DNA of 64,000 nucleotides from Flaccisagitta enflata (Eukaryota; Chaetognatha; Sagittoidea; Aphragmophora): NCBI GenBank assembly GCA_965153355.1, contig OZ231127.1, positions 21,886,001 to 21,950,000 of the forward strand, read 5' to 3'. Shown piece by piece: positions 49,459 to 64,000 of this stretch (position 1 is its first letter; each line of letters starts with the position of its first letter). The notes under the pieces were generated by a model. It saw only the letters and a program-made list of their open reading frames with translations, ran no database searches and was not told where the DNA came from. The position numbers and the translations under genes were made by a program.

Positions 49459-50124
49459 ACCAATAAAGGCGGCTCTCGCCGTAGGAAAAAAGTTGTAAGT
49501 GCGGGGTTTTGGAATTTTTTGTGATTGTGTTTTGTCTGGTTTATTGCCTTTTTTTCTCCAGGCATCTTTTTGGTTTGTTCCACTCTCTACATGTGTTTCT
49601 CTGTTTGAGACAGAGGCATCCAACCCCCTTCCAAACCCCAATCCCAACACCCACACACAAGCATCTAGACCACTTGTTTTTCCACTTTTCCACTTGGACG
49701 GACAAACGGACCAACAGACTGATGGATGGATTGACAAACAAAGCCTCTCATAGAGTCCAGAGTTGAAATGAGAGAGAGACTGTGCTGCCAGGATGCACAA
49801 TCATCACCTGGGATATTTCAAAGTTCAAATAAACTTCAATTAACTCAATTCCTCGTTTTTGGAAAAAATGTGAAAAATGCAAAAAAATATAAAAAGATTT
49901 AAAAAATCATAGCTCCAAAACTATCAATCCCACAGAATTCTGCTTGGTGTCATCTGAAAGAGGAGAATTGGCTCTTTCTTAGCTATTAATTTCATGTGTA
50001 GTCCCATTCTGCCCGAAAAATGCATCAACTTGCCCAAACGCCTCATAAAACAAAGGGAAATCCGTTTTCCTCTGCAGGACTCGAAAAGACCGAAGGGACT
50101 TCGTCTCTTCAACTTTTTTCCAAA
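49459..50124 (+). repeat. Dispersed repeat of about 700 bp, copy 1 (partner at 59699)
   Basis: Starts around ACCAATAAAGGCGGCTCTCG and ends GACTTCGTCTCTTCAACTTT. Matches 59699-60478 in direct orientation with indels. Near its ends GGAAAAAAGTTG (49487) and CAACTTTTTTCC (50110) form a 12-bp inverted repeat. No ORF. Confidence 0.75.
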
Positions 50125-50913
50125 TGAGGTAATTACAAGCCTACATTTTAAAATAAACTACGCCTAAGCACCATACCGGTGATCAGCAAAATCTACTCTC
50201 CTTGTTTTGTCCAGAGACTGTAAAGGTACAAACAAACCAAGAAACTTGATATTGCATAGATGAGAGACAGAAACAATCACTCATTTGCAAGAATTTAATA
50301 AGCAGTTGGGTGAAATTGTAATACTGTCTCCTGATGCAACTTTTTGCATTTCTAAGAACATAGCCTTATCTTTATGTGTTTTTAAAATGAGGCTATGTTT
50401 TTGGAAATGCAAATTTGTCTAATCAGAACCAGGCTTAGAATTTCAGCCAAGACAATTTTGATTGCAAAATCAAATTTTCTTATTAAATCCATAATCTTTG
50501 CATCATTTATGTTCATTTGTTTATTTATTTATTTATTTATTTATTCATTTATTTTCATTTAAGTGAGATATCAATTATTTTTCATGCAGAAATATCAAAT
50601 CCTATTTTGATGATATCAAAAATTATCAGAAAAATGTGTTGACTCATAAAATTTTTTCTACGTTTGCACTGTGACATATCCATTTGCTAGTTACCACACG
50701 GAGGAGAGTCGTGTGTGGATTCCTATTTGGCCACCCATGATGGACTCGAAGCAAAAACTATCTTGGGGGCAAAACGACGGGAGCCCCGTTAGGCCGTAGA
50801 AAGAAAAAGCCGGAAGGGGTCGCAACGCATTGATTTGATCCATATGCACAATTGCCTCATACGTCGGAAATGATTTTATATCTCATCTGGTTTGATCATG
50901 TGTGATTGTGCGT

Positions 50914-51098
<185 letters not shown>

Positions 51099-51115
51099 GT
51101 GATGAAGTCATCTTT

Positions 51116-51257
<142 letters not shown>

Positions 51258-51535
51258 AAGCAAGAAATGCAACCATGATAGAAATAGCAACCACGACGAC
51301 GTTCTAGGATTAACTTTGATGAAGATTCGCCCTTATTTTCATGTTGCCCCTTTTTAGCCCCCCCCCCTGCCCCCTCCCGCGGTTGCCCGAGCTTCTTCTT
51401 CAGTCATCACCCGAGGTGTGTGTCTGTCTGAGTCTCGAGACTTGAATGTCTGTGTCTGATATTCTAGGGTGTTTCTTTGGCTGTATCTCGAGACGCACCC
51501 ATCTGGCACATGGACGAAATCAAAATAGATGGAGT

Positions 51536-51634
51536 GATGCGGGGGCATTTCAGGTGAGAGGAAGAGATAGAAAAGGCCTGAAAGGCGGAAGGCGGAAGAG
51601 AGAGGGATGAGTGGAAAGATCAGGGGAAGGTGAA
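51536..51634. repeat. Direct duplication of about 100 bp (partner 51813-51908)
   Basis: GATGCGGGGGCATTTCAGGT ... GATCAGGGGAAGGTGAA occurs twice, 277 bp apart, with a GGAAGGCG slip in the first copy. No gene assigned. Confidence 0.8.
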
Positions 51635-52479
51635 CAAGGTCATTAGACCTAAGTCGCGTGCGTCGGCACTGTCAAAAAAAGTCAGGCAGACAGACAGACA
51701 AACAATTTTTTTCAAAAAGACATTTGAAACAGCTCTTTACTACTCCAAGCTTCCTCTCCACTACTTAGAGACTTAAAATGCGATAAAAAGCCTTTAAAAC
51801 GACTTTGTGACCGATGCGGGGGCATTTCAGGTGAGAGGAAGAGATAGAAAAGGCGTGAAAGGCGGAAGAGAGTGGGATAAGTGGGAAGATCAGGGGAAGG
51901 TGAAAAAAATGTAACGAACGCGTTGCCAGGAGACACAAAAATAGGTGAGGACGGACGAGGAAGATTGTCGTAAAGGTTTCTGACATGACATGACATGACA
52001 TACCTTGTCTTTTCACCTTTCATTTCATCGCTTTTCTTTTTTTGGTGGTGACGGTGATCAATGTGGTGGTGTCTACCATGTATTACAATGGTATTCGATC
52101 AGATCCTATCCTGATAGAAAGGAACGCCACATAATAACAACGCTCATGCTTCTTCTTGCCGAAGATGTACAACTGTCTTTCATGATTTCAAAAGTTACTA
52201 GGTCATTATTTTAAACGTTAAACGTAGCATTTTTTTCTATGGAAATCTAAAGAAAATAGCTACTTTTTTGGATAATGACCCGTTACCTATCCTTTATCCA
52301 TGGTCCTTGGTCGGCGGGGACCCTTCCATGTTTGGTAGCTGCAATTCTTTGAATCTGCCTTTCTTCGCCAACATGGCAGTGCAGAGACTAAAGATCTCCA
52401 ACGTCTCGTCAACGACAAGGACAACGATGACGACGGCCGAAGTGGAACAATGTCGAAGGCAACGATAACAAAAACAGCC

Positions 52480-52544
52480 GTCACGACGAAGATGACGATG
52501 ACCGTGATGATGATGATGATGATTATGATGACGATGACTATGAC

Positions 52545-52609
<65 letters not shown>

Positions 52610-52684
52610 CGATGACGATGACGATGATGATGATGATGATGACGATGACGATGACGATGACGATGATGATGATGATGATGACGC
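52480..52684. repeat. (GAT)n with GACGAT blocks
   Basis: ATGATG and GACGAT units. The poly-Met and poly-Ile frames are artefacts. Confidence 0.93.
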
Positions 52685-52900
52685 TTATATCGACGATTGA
52701 CAATGAAGACGATGACGATAATGACGACGACGGAATTGAGGCTCGTGTGGCAAAAGAATAAATATTTTTGCTCATCTGGATTTAATGTTTTCTTTTTGCT
52801 CGGTTATATCGATGAATTCCGCGCTGTGGGCGATCGATCGAGATAATGTTTTCCAAAATTATCAGCGGCTCACTTCCTCTTTTTCTTTGCTTTCTTTCAC

Positions 52901-53089
<189 letters not shown>

Positions 53090-53618
53090 CTTCTGTCCTC
53101 AGTAACTCATAGCTAAATGCCGCTCCAACAATTTTCAGCGGACCAAATGATTTTATCTGCACAAAAATACCTAAAAGACATAAAATAAAGTTGGTTAAAA
53201 GGACAAAAAATGGAATCTGTTCAAGGTGGAATTCCGTTAAAGCGGGCCCGTTGGAGAGGGGTTCAACTGTATGGTGATCCGAGTGCTGAACGCCCGAAGG
53301 GAATTATCGTACTGATCTGTCGGCCATTTCTCGCAAAAGATACGCAATTATCTCAATGGCATAAAATAAAACTGCGGCTGTTTTCTATCAACCGTCCTCG
53401 CTATTGTAATAAGTAAAGAACTTTATCTTCCATCAATTTTGGTTTCCCTCTTTCTCTTTATATACCCCCCCCCCCCCCCATTGCTTCTTCAGCCTCTCTC
53501 TCCTTGATGGAGATTTCATGACTGGGAACGTTTTTCAAGCGTATCCGATGACTTTGTTATCATCTGCTGCAAAAGATATGATAAGAATTGAGAAAAAATA
53601 GGGTTATGAAAGCACAAA

Positions 53619-54615
<997 letters not shown>

Positions 54616-55122
54616 AACAGACAGACAGACAGAAAGACAGACATCAAAATGTTACCATTGAACAAATCTTAGTCAGGATGCCACTTATTAACTGTAATCG
54701 CCGCGCCGCCAAGTTGCCAGTGCCACAAAATGTCACTCATCGCTCATAAGACTTCCAAAATCGATACAGTTCTATCCCGCTCTTACGAATTTCCAGGAAG
54801 CAACCAATCTATCATATTTGAGTCGGTCCAACGGACCAATCAACTGACCAATTGGCCAATCAACTGATCAACGGACCTTGCTGCTTTGAGAGAAGACAGT
54901 ACTTAAAACCGTGCGAGAAGTATGCGACCAACCTTAAATGTTAAGCCCCGCATATGCAGTCACTGTGCACTATCAAGCTACTCTGACATGCAAGGACTGT
55001 AATGGCATGGACGGACGTAAGGACTGAAACCACGACAAATACAGTCGCGCCAAGAGCAATATGTGGTCAACGATACTCGTTGCCCTGCTTTGCATGATTG
55101 TGAATTGGAGTGAGAGGAAGCA

Positions 55123-55362
55123 GGGCAGCGGCCCTAAAGGGGACAAAGTCCTGTAGAACACAGTGGTACTTTAGTTCGTCCGTCCATGCGTCCATCCATC
55201 TGTCCATCCCCCCGGCATGAAAGCTGCCCTCTCAAGCCTTGAATCTGCCCTCTCAGGCCTGAAATCTGCCCTCTCAGGCTAGATCCGCCTTCGCAAGCCT
55301 TGAATCTGACTGAAAGTCCCCCTGTGTTCTACAGGACTTTGTCCCCTTCAGGACCGCTGCCC
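55123..55362. mobile_element. Fold-back element, short core
   Basis: GGGCAGCGGCCCTAAAGGGG with AAAGTCCTGTAGAACACAG at the left and CTGTGTTCTACAGGACTTTG with GGACCGCTGCCC at the right. Only a few CTCTCAGGCCTGAAATCTGC units between, 240 bp in all, the shortest intact member here. Confidence 0.88.
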
Positions 55363-55436
55363 AAAAAAAAAGGATAGGAAAGAAGAGAGGAAAGAAAAGA
55401 AGAAAGGGAGATTTTCTTTCAATTTTTTTTTTCTTT

Positions 55437-55469
<33 letters not shown>

Positions 55470-55561
55470 GCTCAGGTCACTTGGAGTTTGAACTGTTGCA
55501 TGTCCTATTCGGGCCATGCGCTGGAAACAACCAGATTAATATTCATTCATTAAAAGACTTC

Positions 55562-55599
55562 CCAGCTTCTCTCTCTTTCTCTCTCTCTCACTCTCTCAC

Positions 55600-55648
<49 letters not shown>
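55562..55648. repeat. (TC)n tract
   Basis: TC units with CTCACTCTCT variants. Confidence 0.93.
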
Positions 55649-55651
<3 letters not shown>

Positions 55652-55935
55652 CTTACGTTGAACTTTTTTTTTTAATTCTCTCCCTATTTCCATGCACTGA
55701 GCTTTTTTTTATAAATCGATAAAAAATTCTGGAAAAACATTTGACAGGGAGCAAGGCCCACTCATTCTTGTGTTTCTTTCCTTTGCTTTATTTAGTTAAC
55801 GCTTTATGCAAGGTCCAACATATTTTGTCATTTCGTCATTTTGTGGATCCATCTGGTTTTTAATCGCCTGAATCCACGCGCATGGCGAAGTAAACATCTT
55901 TGTTGTCTTAGATTAAAGGCCCTAGACTAACCACA

Positions 55936-55938
55936 GAA

Positions 55939-55985
<47 letters not shown>

Positions 55986-56560
55986 AGAAGAAGAAGAAGA
56001 AGAGGGAGAAGAGGAAGGAAAGGAAATGAAGAAGAAGAAGAAGAAGAAGAAGAAGAAGAAGCAGAAGAAGAAGAAAAGAAAAAGAAAAAGAAAAAGAAAA
56101 ATAAAAAGAAAAAGAAGAAGAAGAAGAAGAAGAAGAAGAAGAAGAAGAAGAAGAAGAAGAAGAAGAAGAAGAAGAAGAAGAAGAAGAAGAAGAAGAAGAA
56201 GAAGAAGAAGAAGAAGAAGAAGAAAAAGAAGGAGAAGAAGAAGAAGAAGAAGAAGAAGAAGAAGAAGAAGAAGAAGAAGAAGAAGAAGAAGAAGAAGAAG
56301 AAGAAGAAGAAGAAGAAGAAGAGGAAGAAAAAAACACGAAAAAGAAGAAGAAGAGGAAGAACAGGGAGAAGAGGAAGAAGAGGAAGAAAAAGAAAATGAA
56401 GAAGAAGAAGAAGAAGAAGAAGGAGAAGAAGAAGAAGAAGAAGAAGAAGAAGAAGAAGAAGAAGAAGAAGAAGAAGAAGAAGAAGAAGAAGAACAAGAAC
56501 AAGAAGAACAAGAAAAACAAGATTAAGAACAAGAACAAGAACAAGAACAAGAACAAGAAC
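55936..56560. repeat. Purine-only (GAA)n array, about 625 bp
   Basis: GAA triplets with GAAAAA, GAGGAA and AACAAG blocks. The long poly-Lys, poly-Arg, poly-Glu or poly-Ser frames are all artefacts of the array. Confidence 0.95.
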
Positions 56561-57014
56561 AAGAAGGTGGAAAATGAGAATAGCCGAAAAAAACCAAATT
56601 GACTACGAAACCTTTGTGATGCATCAACCTGAACAAAAAGAGACACAGGTAAAGCTATAAGAACTGTCTCTGCGGAGAAATCACATGTTGCAGCATTTTT
56701 TTAATCGTGAATGATGATAGAAAACTGTCCCTTCTTGACACTCTGTCGCTCTTTTACATGTAATATGGACAAGGATTAGGGCTCCTGTTAAGGGCCGATG
56801 TCCTTTTTCAAAAAAAGAAAAAAAAGTAGAAAAAAATTATGAGGAAAGAAGATGGAAAAGGAGAAGAAAATGGAAGAGACAGGGACAGTGGTCATAAAAA
56901 TGGGAAATTCTGTTGAATTATGAGACGGGTCGTGTGCAATGGGAAATACGGAGACCAACCAGAGAACCTAAAAAAACGTGTAGAAAAATGAGGGGAAAAA
57001 ATTCCAATAAAAAA

Positions 57015-57207
<193 letters not shown>

Positions 57208-57383
57208 TCAGATAGACAGACAGGGATACAGAGTGAGAGAAAGTCTGATAGACAGAAAGACAGTCAGACAGAGACAACAATAATGAAACAAATACAGTGA
57301 CAAACAGATAGACAAACAGACAGGCAAACACAGACTCACTGACAGAACTATATACAAACTTACACATATGGAAACTTCGACAT

Positions 57384-57578
57384 ATGGAAAAACTTAGACA
57401 TATGGAACTTAGACATATGGAAAAATACTATTGTATGTTTGGACCGACAGATTCAAAGGAGAACAGTAATGACATTCAACTACAGACTTTGAGAGATGAA
57501 AGCAATCTGGTCGGCAACGGCGGAACGATTGCTGAGACGCCAATACATAAATCTGGCGCACCGACTGTACTTTGCTAG
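57384..57578 (+). other. Open frame of 64 codons, unclear
   Basis: Begins in a short ACATATGGAAA tandem repeat and then reads a mixed-composition peptide with no recognised motif, signal peptide or splice support. Listed only because its composition is less repeat-like than its surroundings. Confidence 0.15.
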
Positions 57579-57775
57579 AATATGTTTACGCATGGTTTGA
57601 GCTCGGAATAATGAACAAGTTATTTATGGATCCAATGTCTATATTTTTATTGGTCGCCGGTTCCCAAGATCTCAAACCCCCAAACAGGAAAAGAACATTT
57701 ACATTGCTCTCTCAATCGTCCCGTTTTTCCTCTCGGTATTCATTTCATTACTACATGTTGAACTGTTCTCGCTCT

Positions 57776-57959
<184 letters not shown>

Positions 57960-58050
57960 CTTTCTTTTGATGTTGTTGTAATCAAAGATGTTGCATATTC
58001 CGTTGTCGCAAATGACTTTTTTATCGGTTCATTGTTATTTTACTTCTTTC

Positions 58051-58364
58051 CAGGGGTGTATATTCTTGAGTCGCTTTTGATTTTTTTCCCCCCCCCTGCC
58101 TTTGATTTTCTTCCCCGCGATGCATCGCATCGCATTTTTATATTCATGTTTTTCTTCCCCCTATAGCAATAAAACAATGTAGTTAAGGCTTAGATAGTGT
58201 TAAATTGTGTTTTACTAATTAAGTTTTATGATTTGGTACTGTAAAAAGTTATATTTTCCCCAAATTTCCTTTTTTTCTCTTTTTTCCCCCTTTAATTTCC
58301 TTCCCCATCTCCAGACCCTTTGATTTTCCCCCCCCGGGGGAAAACTCAAGAATATACAGGCCTG
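58051..58364. mobile_element. hAT-type MITE, copy 2
   Basis: CAGGGGTGTATATTCTTGAG at the left, CTCAAGAATATACAGGCCTG at the right, with an 8-bp target duplication CTTCTTTC at 58043-58050 and 58365-58372. Inverted relative to 42238-42555; 314 bp. Confidence 0.93.
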
Positions 58365-58372
58365 CTTCTTTC

Positions 58373-59698
58373 TCTTTTCTTTCTTTCCGTAGTTTTTTTT
58401 TCTCTTTTCTATTCTTTTCTATTCTTTTCTCTTCTTCTTCTCTCTCCTTTTCTTTCTCTCCGTCGCCTTCCCTCCTCTGCTTTTACCCCTCTGCTTTTCT
58501 TCACTTTTTTTTATACTCCCCTTGACCCCCCCCCTCCTCTTCCACCTCGTCCTCATCATCTCCTCGCCTTTTTTCCTCCTTTTCCTTTTCCAGTTTGCGT
58601 ACAAACTAGGAGGCTGGAAATTAGATGGAGTAAAGAAGAAGAGGAAGAGAAGGTGGAGGAGGAAGAGGAAGGAGAAGAAGAAAAAGAAGAACTTAGAAGA
58701 AAAGAAGAGAGAAGAAGAGGAGAAGGATTGTGGAGGAATCCATCATGAAAAAAAAAGAGGTCGAACATTACGAGGGCGGAGGCTGAGATGAAGGTCAACC
58801 AAAGGTCGTCGGGTCAAAAAGGTTTTCGGTCAGAGCATGGAATAGTCTTGGAAGACTTGGACTTGTTGTTAACAATGAAGTTTGGCCATTTGGGCGTGTT
58901 TCTACCAACAACAAACAACTTGATTGCATCTGTTAAACGCATTTACAGCGTGAACACATATTCTTGAATTAAAGCTGTCCTACAAGGGAGTGAGCAAAGT
59001 GAGTGAGCCAGTCCTACACAGAGCAAGAGAGCTAAACAAGCATAGCAAAGTGGAGCGCTGCGTAATAAGTGAGCTGTTTGAGCGAACAAATATAGCGAGG
59101 GACCCAGTGGCCTTTTTGAAACGCAATTGTCACGAGAAATTTACAAATGCTGAACTGCGGCTCAGCCCAGAGGATGTGAGAGGGGAAAAAATATCCGGAA
59201 ATTCGGAATTTTAGTGACAGTGTCATTGATGCAAAATTCAGGTTGGTTTTGTATAGCAACATCGACAATCTAAACGTACATCGGTTCAGTTTGAATATTG
59301 CAGCAACATTTTACGGTGTTCTATTGACGACGGACAATGAAGACAAAGTAGACTGAACATCAGCGTTATCAAAAGTTGGGTGCGTTGAGAAATTATTTTG
59401 CTTTATATTTGTTACTATCAAAATAAAGCAAAAATTTTACAGGCTTTTAATTGTCAAATTACCTACGCTTGATAAGATTGAAATGATGGAATAAGTAGCA
59501 AAATAAAAGCTTAAAATCGGAATGTCTTTAATCACTTTCCGTCTATGGCTAATGATAAAGTCGACTGATCCGGGAAGCTTCGGCTGAACCCTAACAGGCA
59601 AACAGACCGACTGGTGGAGCGCAGTAAATTGGAGGGACTCGGGAACTTTTATCCCGACCTTTGATGCCAACTTAACTACTAACCTTCCAAACCTAGAT
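58373..59698. other. Gene-poor stretch, nothing firmly recognised
   Basis: Pyrimidine-rich (58373-58600) then purine-rich (58620-58800) sequence. A 74-codon frame at 58990-59214 (GTG start, no ATG) has ordinary composition but no motif or splice support. Confidence 0.45.
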
Positions 59699-60478
59699 AC
59701 CAATTAAGGTGACTCTCGCCGTCGGAAAAAAGTCGTAAGTGCGAGGTTTTGGAATTTCTTGTGTTTTCTCTGGTTGATTGCCTTTTTTTTTTCTCTGAGC
59801 ATTTTTTTGGTTTGTTCCACTCTCTACATGTGTTTCTCTGTTTGTTCTTTGTTTGCCCGTCTTTTTTTCTATATCTTTCTCTCTTTCTCTCTCCCATTCT
59901 CATTTTCTCTCTCTCTATCTCTCTTCCCTTCTCTCATGTAACACGAGGTTACAATATCAGTGGGGACAGGTGGACCGAGGCATCCAACCCCCATCCACAC
60001 CCCAACCTCAACCCCCCCACACAAGCGTCTAGACCGCTTGTTTTTCACTTTTTCACTTGGACTGACAGACAGACAGACCAACAGACCAATGGATGGACTG
60101 ACGGACAAAGCCTCTCATAGCGTCAAGAGTGAGAGACTCTGCTGCCAGGATACACAATTATCACCTGGGACATTTCAATATTCAAATAGACTTCAACTAA
60201 CTCGATTCCCCTTTTTGAGAAAAATGCGAAAAAACAAAAAAATATAAAAAGATTTAAAAAATCATAGCTCCAAAACTATCGATCGCAGAGAATTCTGCTT
60301 GGCGTCATCTGAAAGAAGAGAATTAGTTCTTTCTTAGCTATTAATTTCACGCGTAGTCCCATTCTGCCCCCAAAATGCACCAACTTGCTCAAACGCCTCT
60401 TAAAACAAAGGAAAATCTGTTTTCCTCTGCAGGACTCAAAAAGACCGAAGGGACTTCGTCTCTTCAACTTTTTTCCAA
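59699..60478 (+). repeat. Dispersed repeat of about 700 bp, copy 2 (partner at 49459)
   Basis: ACCAATTAAGGTGACTCTCG to GACTTCGTCTCTTCAACTTT, with an extra pyrimidine-rich segment at about 59845-59960 absent from copy 1. Confidence 0.75.
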
Positions 60479-60510
60479 ACTAGTAGCAGTCCAAAGGCAG
60501 TAAGTGGTCA

Positions 60511-60871
60511 GCGGTTTGAGCCTTTTGGGGTGGTTGCTGGGTAGTTAGAGGCTGGGTATGGGAATTTTCTTTAGTTGGGTCTGATCTGGGTCAAAGTGAA
60601 GGCGGTTTGAGCATTTTGGGGTGGTTGCTGGGTGGTTAGAGGCTGGGTATGGGAATTTTCTTTAGCTGGGTCTGATCTGGGTCACAGTGAAGGCGGTTTG
60701 AGCTTTTTGGGGTGGTTGCTGGGTGGTTAGAGGCTGGGTATGGGAATTTTCTTTAGCTGGGTCTGATCTGGGTCACAGTGAAGGCGGTTTGAGCCTTTGG
60801 GTGGTTGCTGGGTGGTTAGAGGCTGGGTATGGGAATTTTCTTTAGCTGGGTCTGATCTGGGTCACAGTGCA
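60511..60871. repeat. Four-unit tandem repeat, 91-bp period
   Basis: Units start at 60511, 60602, 60693 and 60784 with GCGGTTTGAGC. The last unit is 88 bp through a 3-bp loss. They are nearly identical, suggesting recent amplification. Each unit contains GGCTGGGTATGGGAATTTTC. Confidence 0.92.
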
Positions 60872-60930
60872 GCGGTACCCGTGCCCTGCTTGAGTACTGA
60901 GTAGTGTGTGATTTAAGTTGAGGGGTAGCA

Positions 60931-61479
60931 GGGCAGCGGCCCAGAAGGGGACCAAGTCCTGTAGAACACAAGGGGAATCTGTCTGTACGTCCGTCCATTC
61001 TTCCCCCCTGCCCCATCCTCAAGGCTTCGTCTCCTTTGGGGCCTACTCTGACCCAAATTCTGCCAAATAGCCCAAATCCAAGCAATATGGCCCAAATTTA
61101 AGCAAAGTGGCCCAAATCTAAGCATAAAGGCCCAAATCCAAGCAAAATGGCCCAAATCTGGTCAGAATCTAGGTAGCGGAGGCCAAAACATAGGTCTTAC
61201 TCTTAGGAGCCAAAATGATGGACCTCAGGCCAGAATTGGGGTTTTCTGATTTGATTTGGGCCATTTTGCTTGGATTTGGGCCATTATGCTTGGATTTGGG
61301 CCCTTTTCCTTAGATTTAGGCCATATTGCTTGGATTTGGGCCACTTTGCAGAATTTGGGTCAGAATAGGCCCCAAAGGAGATGAAGCCTTGAGGATGGGG
61401 CGGGGGGGACAGACGTATGTACGAATGTACGGACAAATGGATGTACAGACAGATTCCCCTCCCCTTTGGACCGCTGCCC
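60931..61479. mobile_element. Fold-back element with CCCAAATCCAAGC core
   Basis: GGGCAGCGGCCCAGAAGGGG at the left and GGACCGCTGCCC at the right. CATCCTCAAGGCTTCGTCTC pairs with its inverse GAGATGAAGCCTTGAGGATG. Core of about 20-bp units in two opposed blocks meeting near 61230. Abuts the 91-bp tandem repeat. Confidence 0.88.
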
Positions 61480-62275
<796 letters not shown>

Positions 62276-62276
62276 A

Positions 62277-63400
62277 TTAATTCTTTTGACGAAACTCTAC
62301 AGTAGCTTCTGGTTTATGCGAGGTCCCGCATATAACTCGGACCTCAAACTCTTTATCTTTATCTTCAAACGTCAACGGGCTGTTGTCATAATAAAAGTCT
62401 TTCCTCTTGAACTCGTCCGTTTCCGCTTCCCAATACATCTTGTTGAAGTGATTGGAAGCGTCGGCCAGCTCGAAGATTCCCGCGCCCATCCAGTTGGAGT
62501 ACAAGTCGAAGGAATATGGGAAGCTGTACATGATCGTCAACATCTTGCTCGTGCCCTCGATTTTCCACGAGATGGTGCCATCGCAGCCAGTTGCGGTATT
62601 GGGGGTCTTGTGACCTGTGAATGCGTGAGAATTTTACGAATTAATAAATGAATGAATGAATGAATGAATGAATGAATGAATGAATGAATGAATGAATGAA
62701 TGAATGAATGAGTGGTTATTGAATAAATCCCAATCCAATGGATTTCTAGGGACCAACAAATTTCATCTGTTATAGGTGGAATTCTGTTAGATTCAAAAAA
62801 AGAAATAAAAGAAAACAAGCTGTGAAGGGAGGAAAAATTACCATCTGCTAAAGGCGCTAAAAGAGGGTCAGTTGGGGTGGGGCTCAACTGTATGCAGCTC
62901 AGCAGGCTTTACAGGTTCATATTTGTTTTGACCTTATTTATGAAGTTATGGAAAATGATCAACCAATTAGGAGGATGAATGTTTGACATTTTTTGAACAA
63001 TAAACGTAATAGTGAATTTAATCAATTCTTTTTTTCTTTTGTAGCATGGAAACTTAATACAATTTATACCTGTTTGTTACACAAATACATAATTGATGAG
63101 TTGTTAAGCGCTCCATGTTTCGAAACAAGTGAAAGAAAAGGGAACAAATGAGTGCAAATGAAGACGAAATTTGACCAATCAAAGGGTCGTTAAAGCAAAG
63201 TTTGTTTTTTTATGGATTTCTTTTTACTATCATGTGAAATGAATTTCTTTTTACCATCAGTGAAATAAAAGCCCATAAGAGGTGTTATAACCTAGTAAAA
63301 TGTTTTTATCTTTCAAATGGGAGTTGCATTCAAAAATATGATAAAAAACAGTTGTAAAAAAAAAGGCTATCTTACAGAACTAGGCCAAGTAGGCCAATAG

Positions 63401-63493
<93 letters not shown>

Positions 63494-63797
63494 CTGTAAT
63501 TGACGCTTCTTTGCCCGGCTCAATATCTATTCCTGAGCTTGAGTTGACCAATTGTCCCGCTTCCACACGGCTTTGATGCAGAGCAAGTTTGACGTTTGAT
63601 TGATTATCCACTTTCATCAAGAACTTGACGCTGTAATCCAAATTTGCGAATGAAGGAACGGCTCCGGTGGCTGTCGCAGCTGCACTGGCGATTGTCACAC
63701 CGGCAGAAATAGCCGCCGCCACTGTGAGTCCTGTGATCCCTAGGATCCCAAATTTTTCCTCCTCCACCTCTTTGACTTCGGCTTCATCGTCAGACAT
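62277..63797 (-). CDS. Actinoporin-like protein, two exons
   Basis: Exons on the minus strand: 63494-63797 and 62277-62614, phase 1, GT-AG, 642 nt, 213 aa. The ATG at 63795-63797 is the first in frame. An acidic N-terminus (1-15) is followed by an amphipathic/Ala-rich helix-like stretch (about 18-45). A beta-sandwich region then carries the family hallmark SFPYSFDLYSNW at 132-142 and an aromatic DFYYDNSP segment at 174-181, equivalent to the membrane lipid-binding tyrosines of actinoporins. Known members insert the N-terminal helix into sphingomyelin-containing membranes; related non-venom proteins occur in molluscs and vertebrates. No signal peptide is seen, so a cytosolic or non-classical protein is likelier than a secreted toxin. 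The donor is the first GT of a (GT)(GA) microsatellite. Pore-forming activity is unproven. Confidence 0.85.
62641..62711. repeat. (AATG)n near the acceptor of the actinoporin-like intron
   Basis: About 17 units, ending about 27 nt from the acceptor at 62615-62616 on the minus strand. Confidence 0.93.
62750..62890. mobile_element. Possible pogo/Tc1-type terminal remnant
   Basis: GGTGGAATTCTGTTAGATTC and GGGGTGGGGCTCAACTGTA resemble the end seen at about 53218-53273 (GGTGGAATTCCGTTAAAGCG ... GGGGTTCAACTGTA). No partner end was found for either. Confidence 0.35.
63403..63487 (-). repeat. (GT)n/(TC)n compound microsatellite at a splice donor
   Basis: On the minus strand the intron begins GTGTGTGAGAGAGAGA, so the array starts at the donor of the actinoporin-like gene. 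Confidence 0.93.
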
Positions 63798-64000
63798 TCT
63801 CAAGGGTTCGGAGTCGAGCAACTTTGAAACTAGGAACTGGAAAATAAAGTCACAGGTGGAAAAAATAAAATGCTGATTTTAAAATATGAAGCATTATCAT
63901 AGTATACATAAAATGTCTATAATGTGCGGTAGCTTAGTTCGATTGATCGGTAATCATAATTGAACATAGTTTTGCTTTCTTATATCCTGGTGGGCACAAC

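Noticed and set aside
55927-56646. 239-aa Ser/Phe-rich and Lys/Arg-rich frames
   Set aside because: Readings of a purine-only GAA array.
59032-59268. Minus-strand 78-aa frame opposite 58990-59214
   Set aside because: No splice signals, motif or neighbouring exon support either strand as coding.

Overview
This window reads as nuclear DNA of an animal, most likely a marine invertebrate. The evidence is spliced genes with GT-AG introns, animal-type families (innexin/pannexin channel, type II membrane C-type lectin, actinoporin-like protein, metazoan beta-lactamase-like serine hydrolases), very heavy microsatellite content and many short non-autonomous transposons. An innexin/pannexin gene argues against a sponge or placozoan. 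I cannot name the species. No bacterial operons, CRISPR arrays, rRNA or tRNA genes were recognised. All gene models come from reading frames, splice signals and intron phase by eye.

Layout: (1) 1321-5151 (+), a six-exon C-type lectin membrane protein. (2) 6918-22118 (+), beta-lactamase-like gene A with six exons; its fifth intron is about 12.7 kb and holds, on the opposite strand, an intronless innexin/pannexin-like gene (14454-16625) plus many mobile elements. (3) 25128-32939 (+), beta-lactamase-like gene B, a tandem paralogue of A with the same exon phases and nearly the same exon lengths, and a longer C-terminus. (4) 33-44 kb, gene-poor and packed with mobile elements: TA-flanked MITEs, an hAT-type MITE with 8-bp target duplications, and fold-back elements with minisatellite cores. 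(5) 44706-46295 (-), a small secreted, probably GPI-anchored four-cysteine protein. (6) 46.7-62 kb, microsatellites and dispersed repeats with no convincing gene. (7) 62277-63797 (-), a two-exon actinoporin-like gene.

The genes do not form an evident pathway; only A and B are related to each other. The more unusual signals are structural: microsatellites sitting at or just after splice donors in 9 of 17 introns, an antisense gene inside an expanded intron, transposons inserted in other repeats whose empty sites can be reconstructed, and a fold-back family whose ends are stable while its core is a short tandem repeat in opposed orientation.
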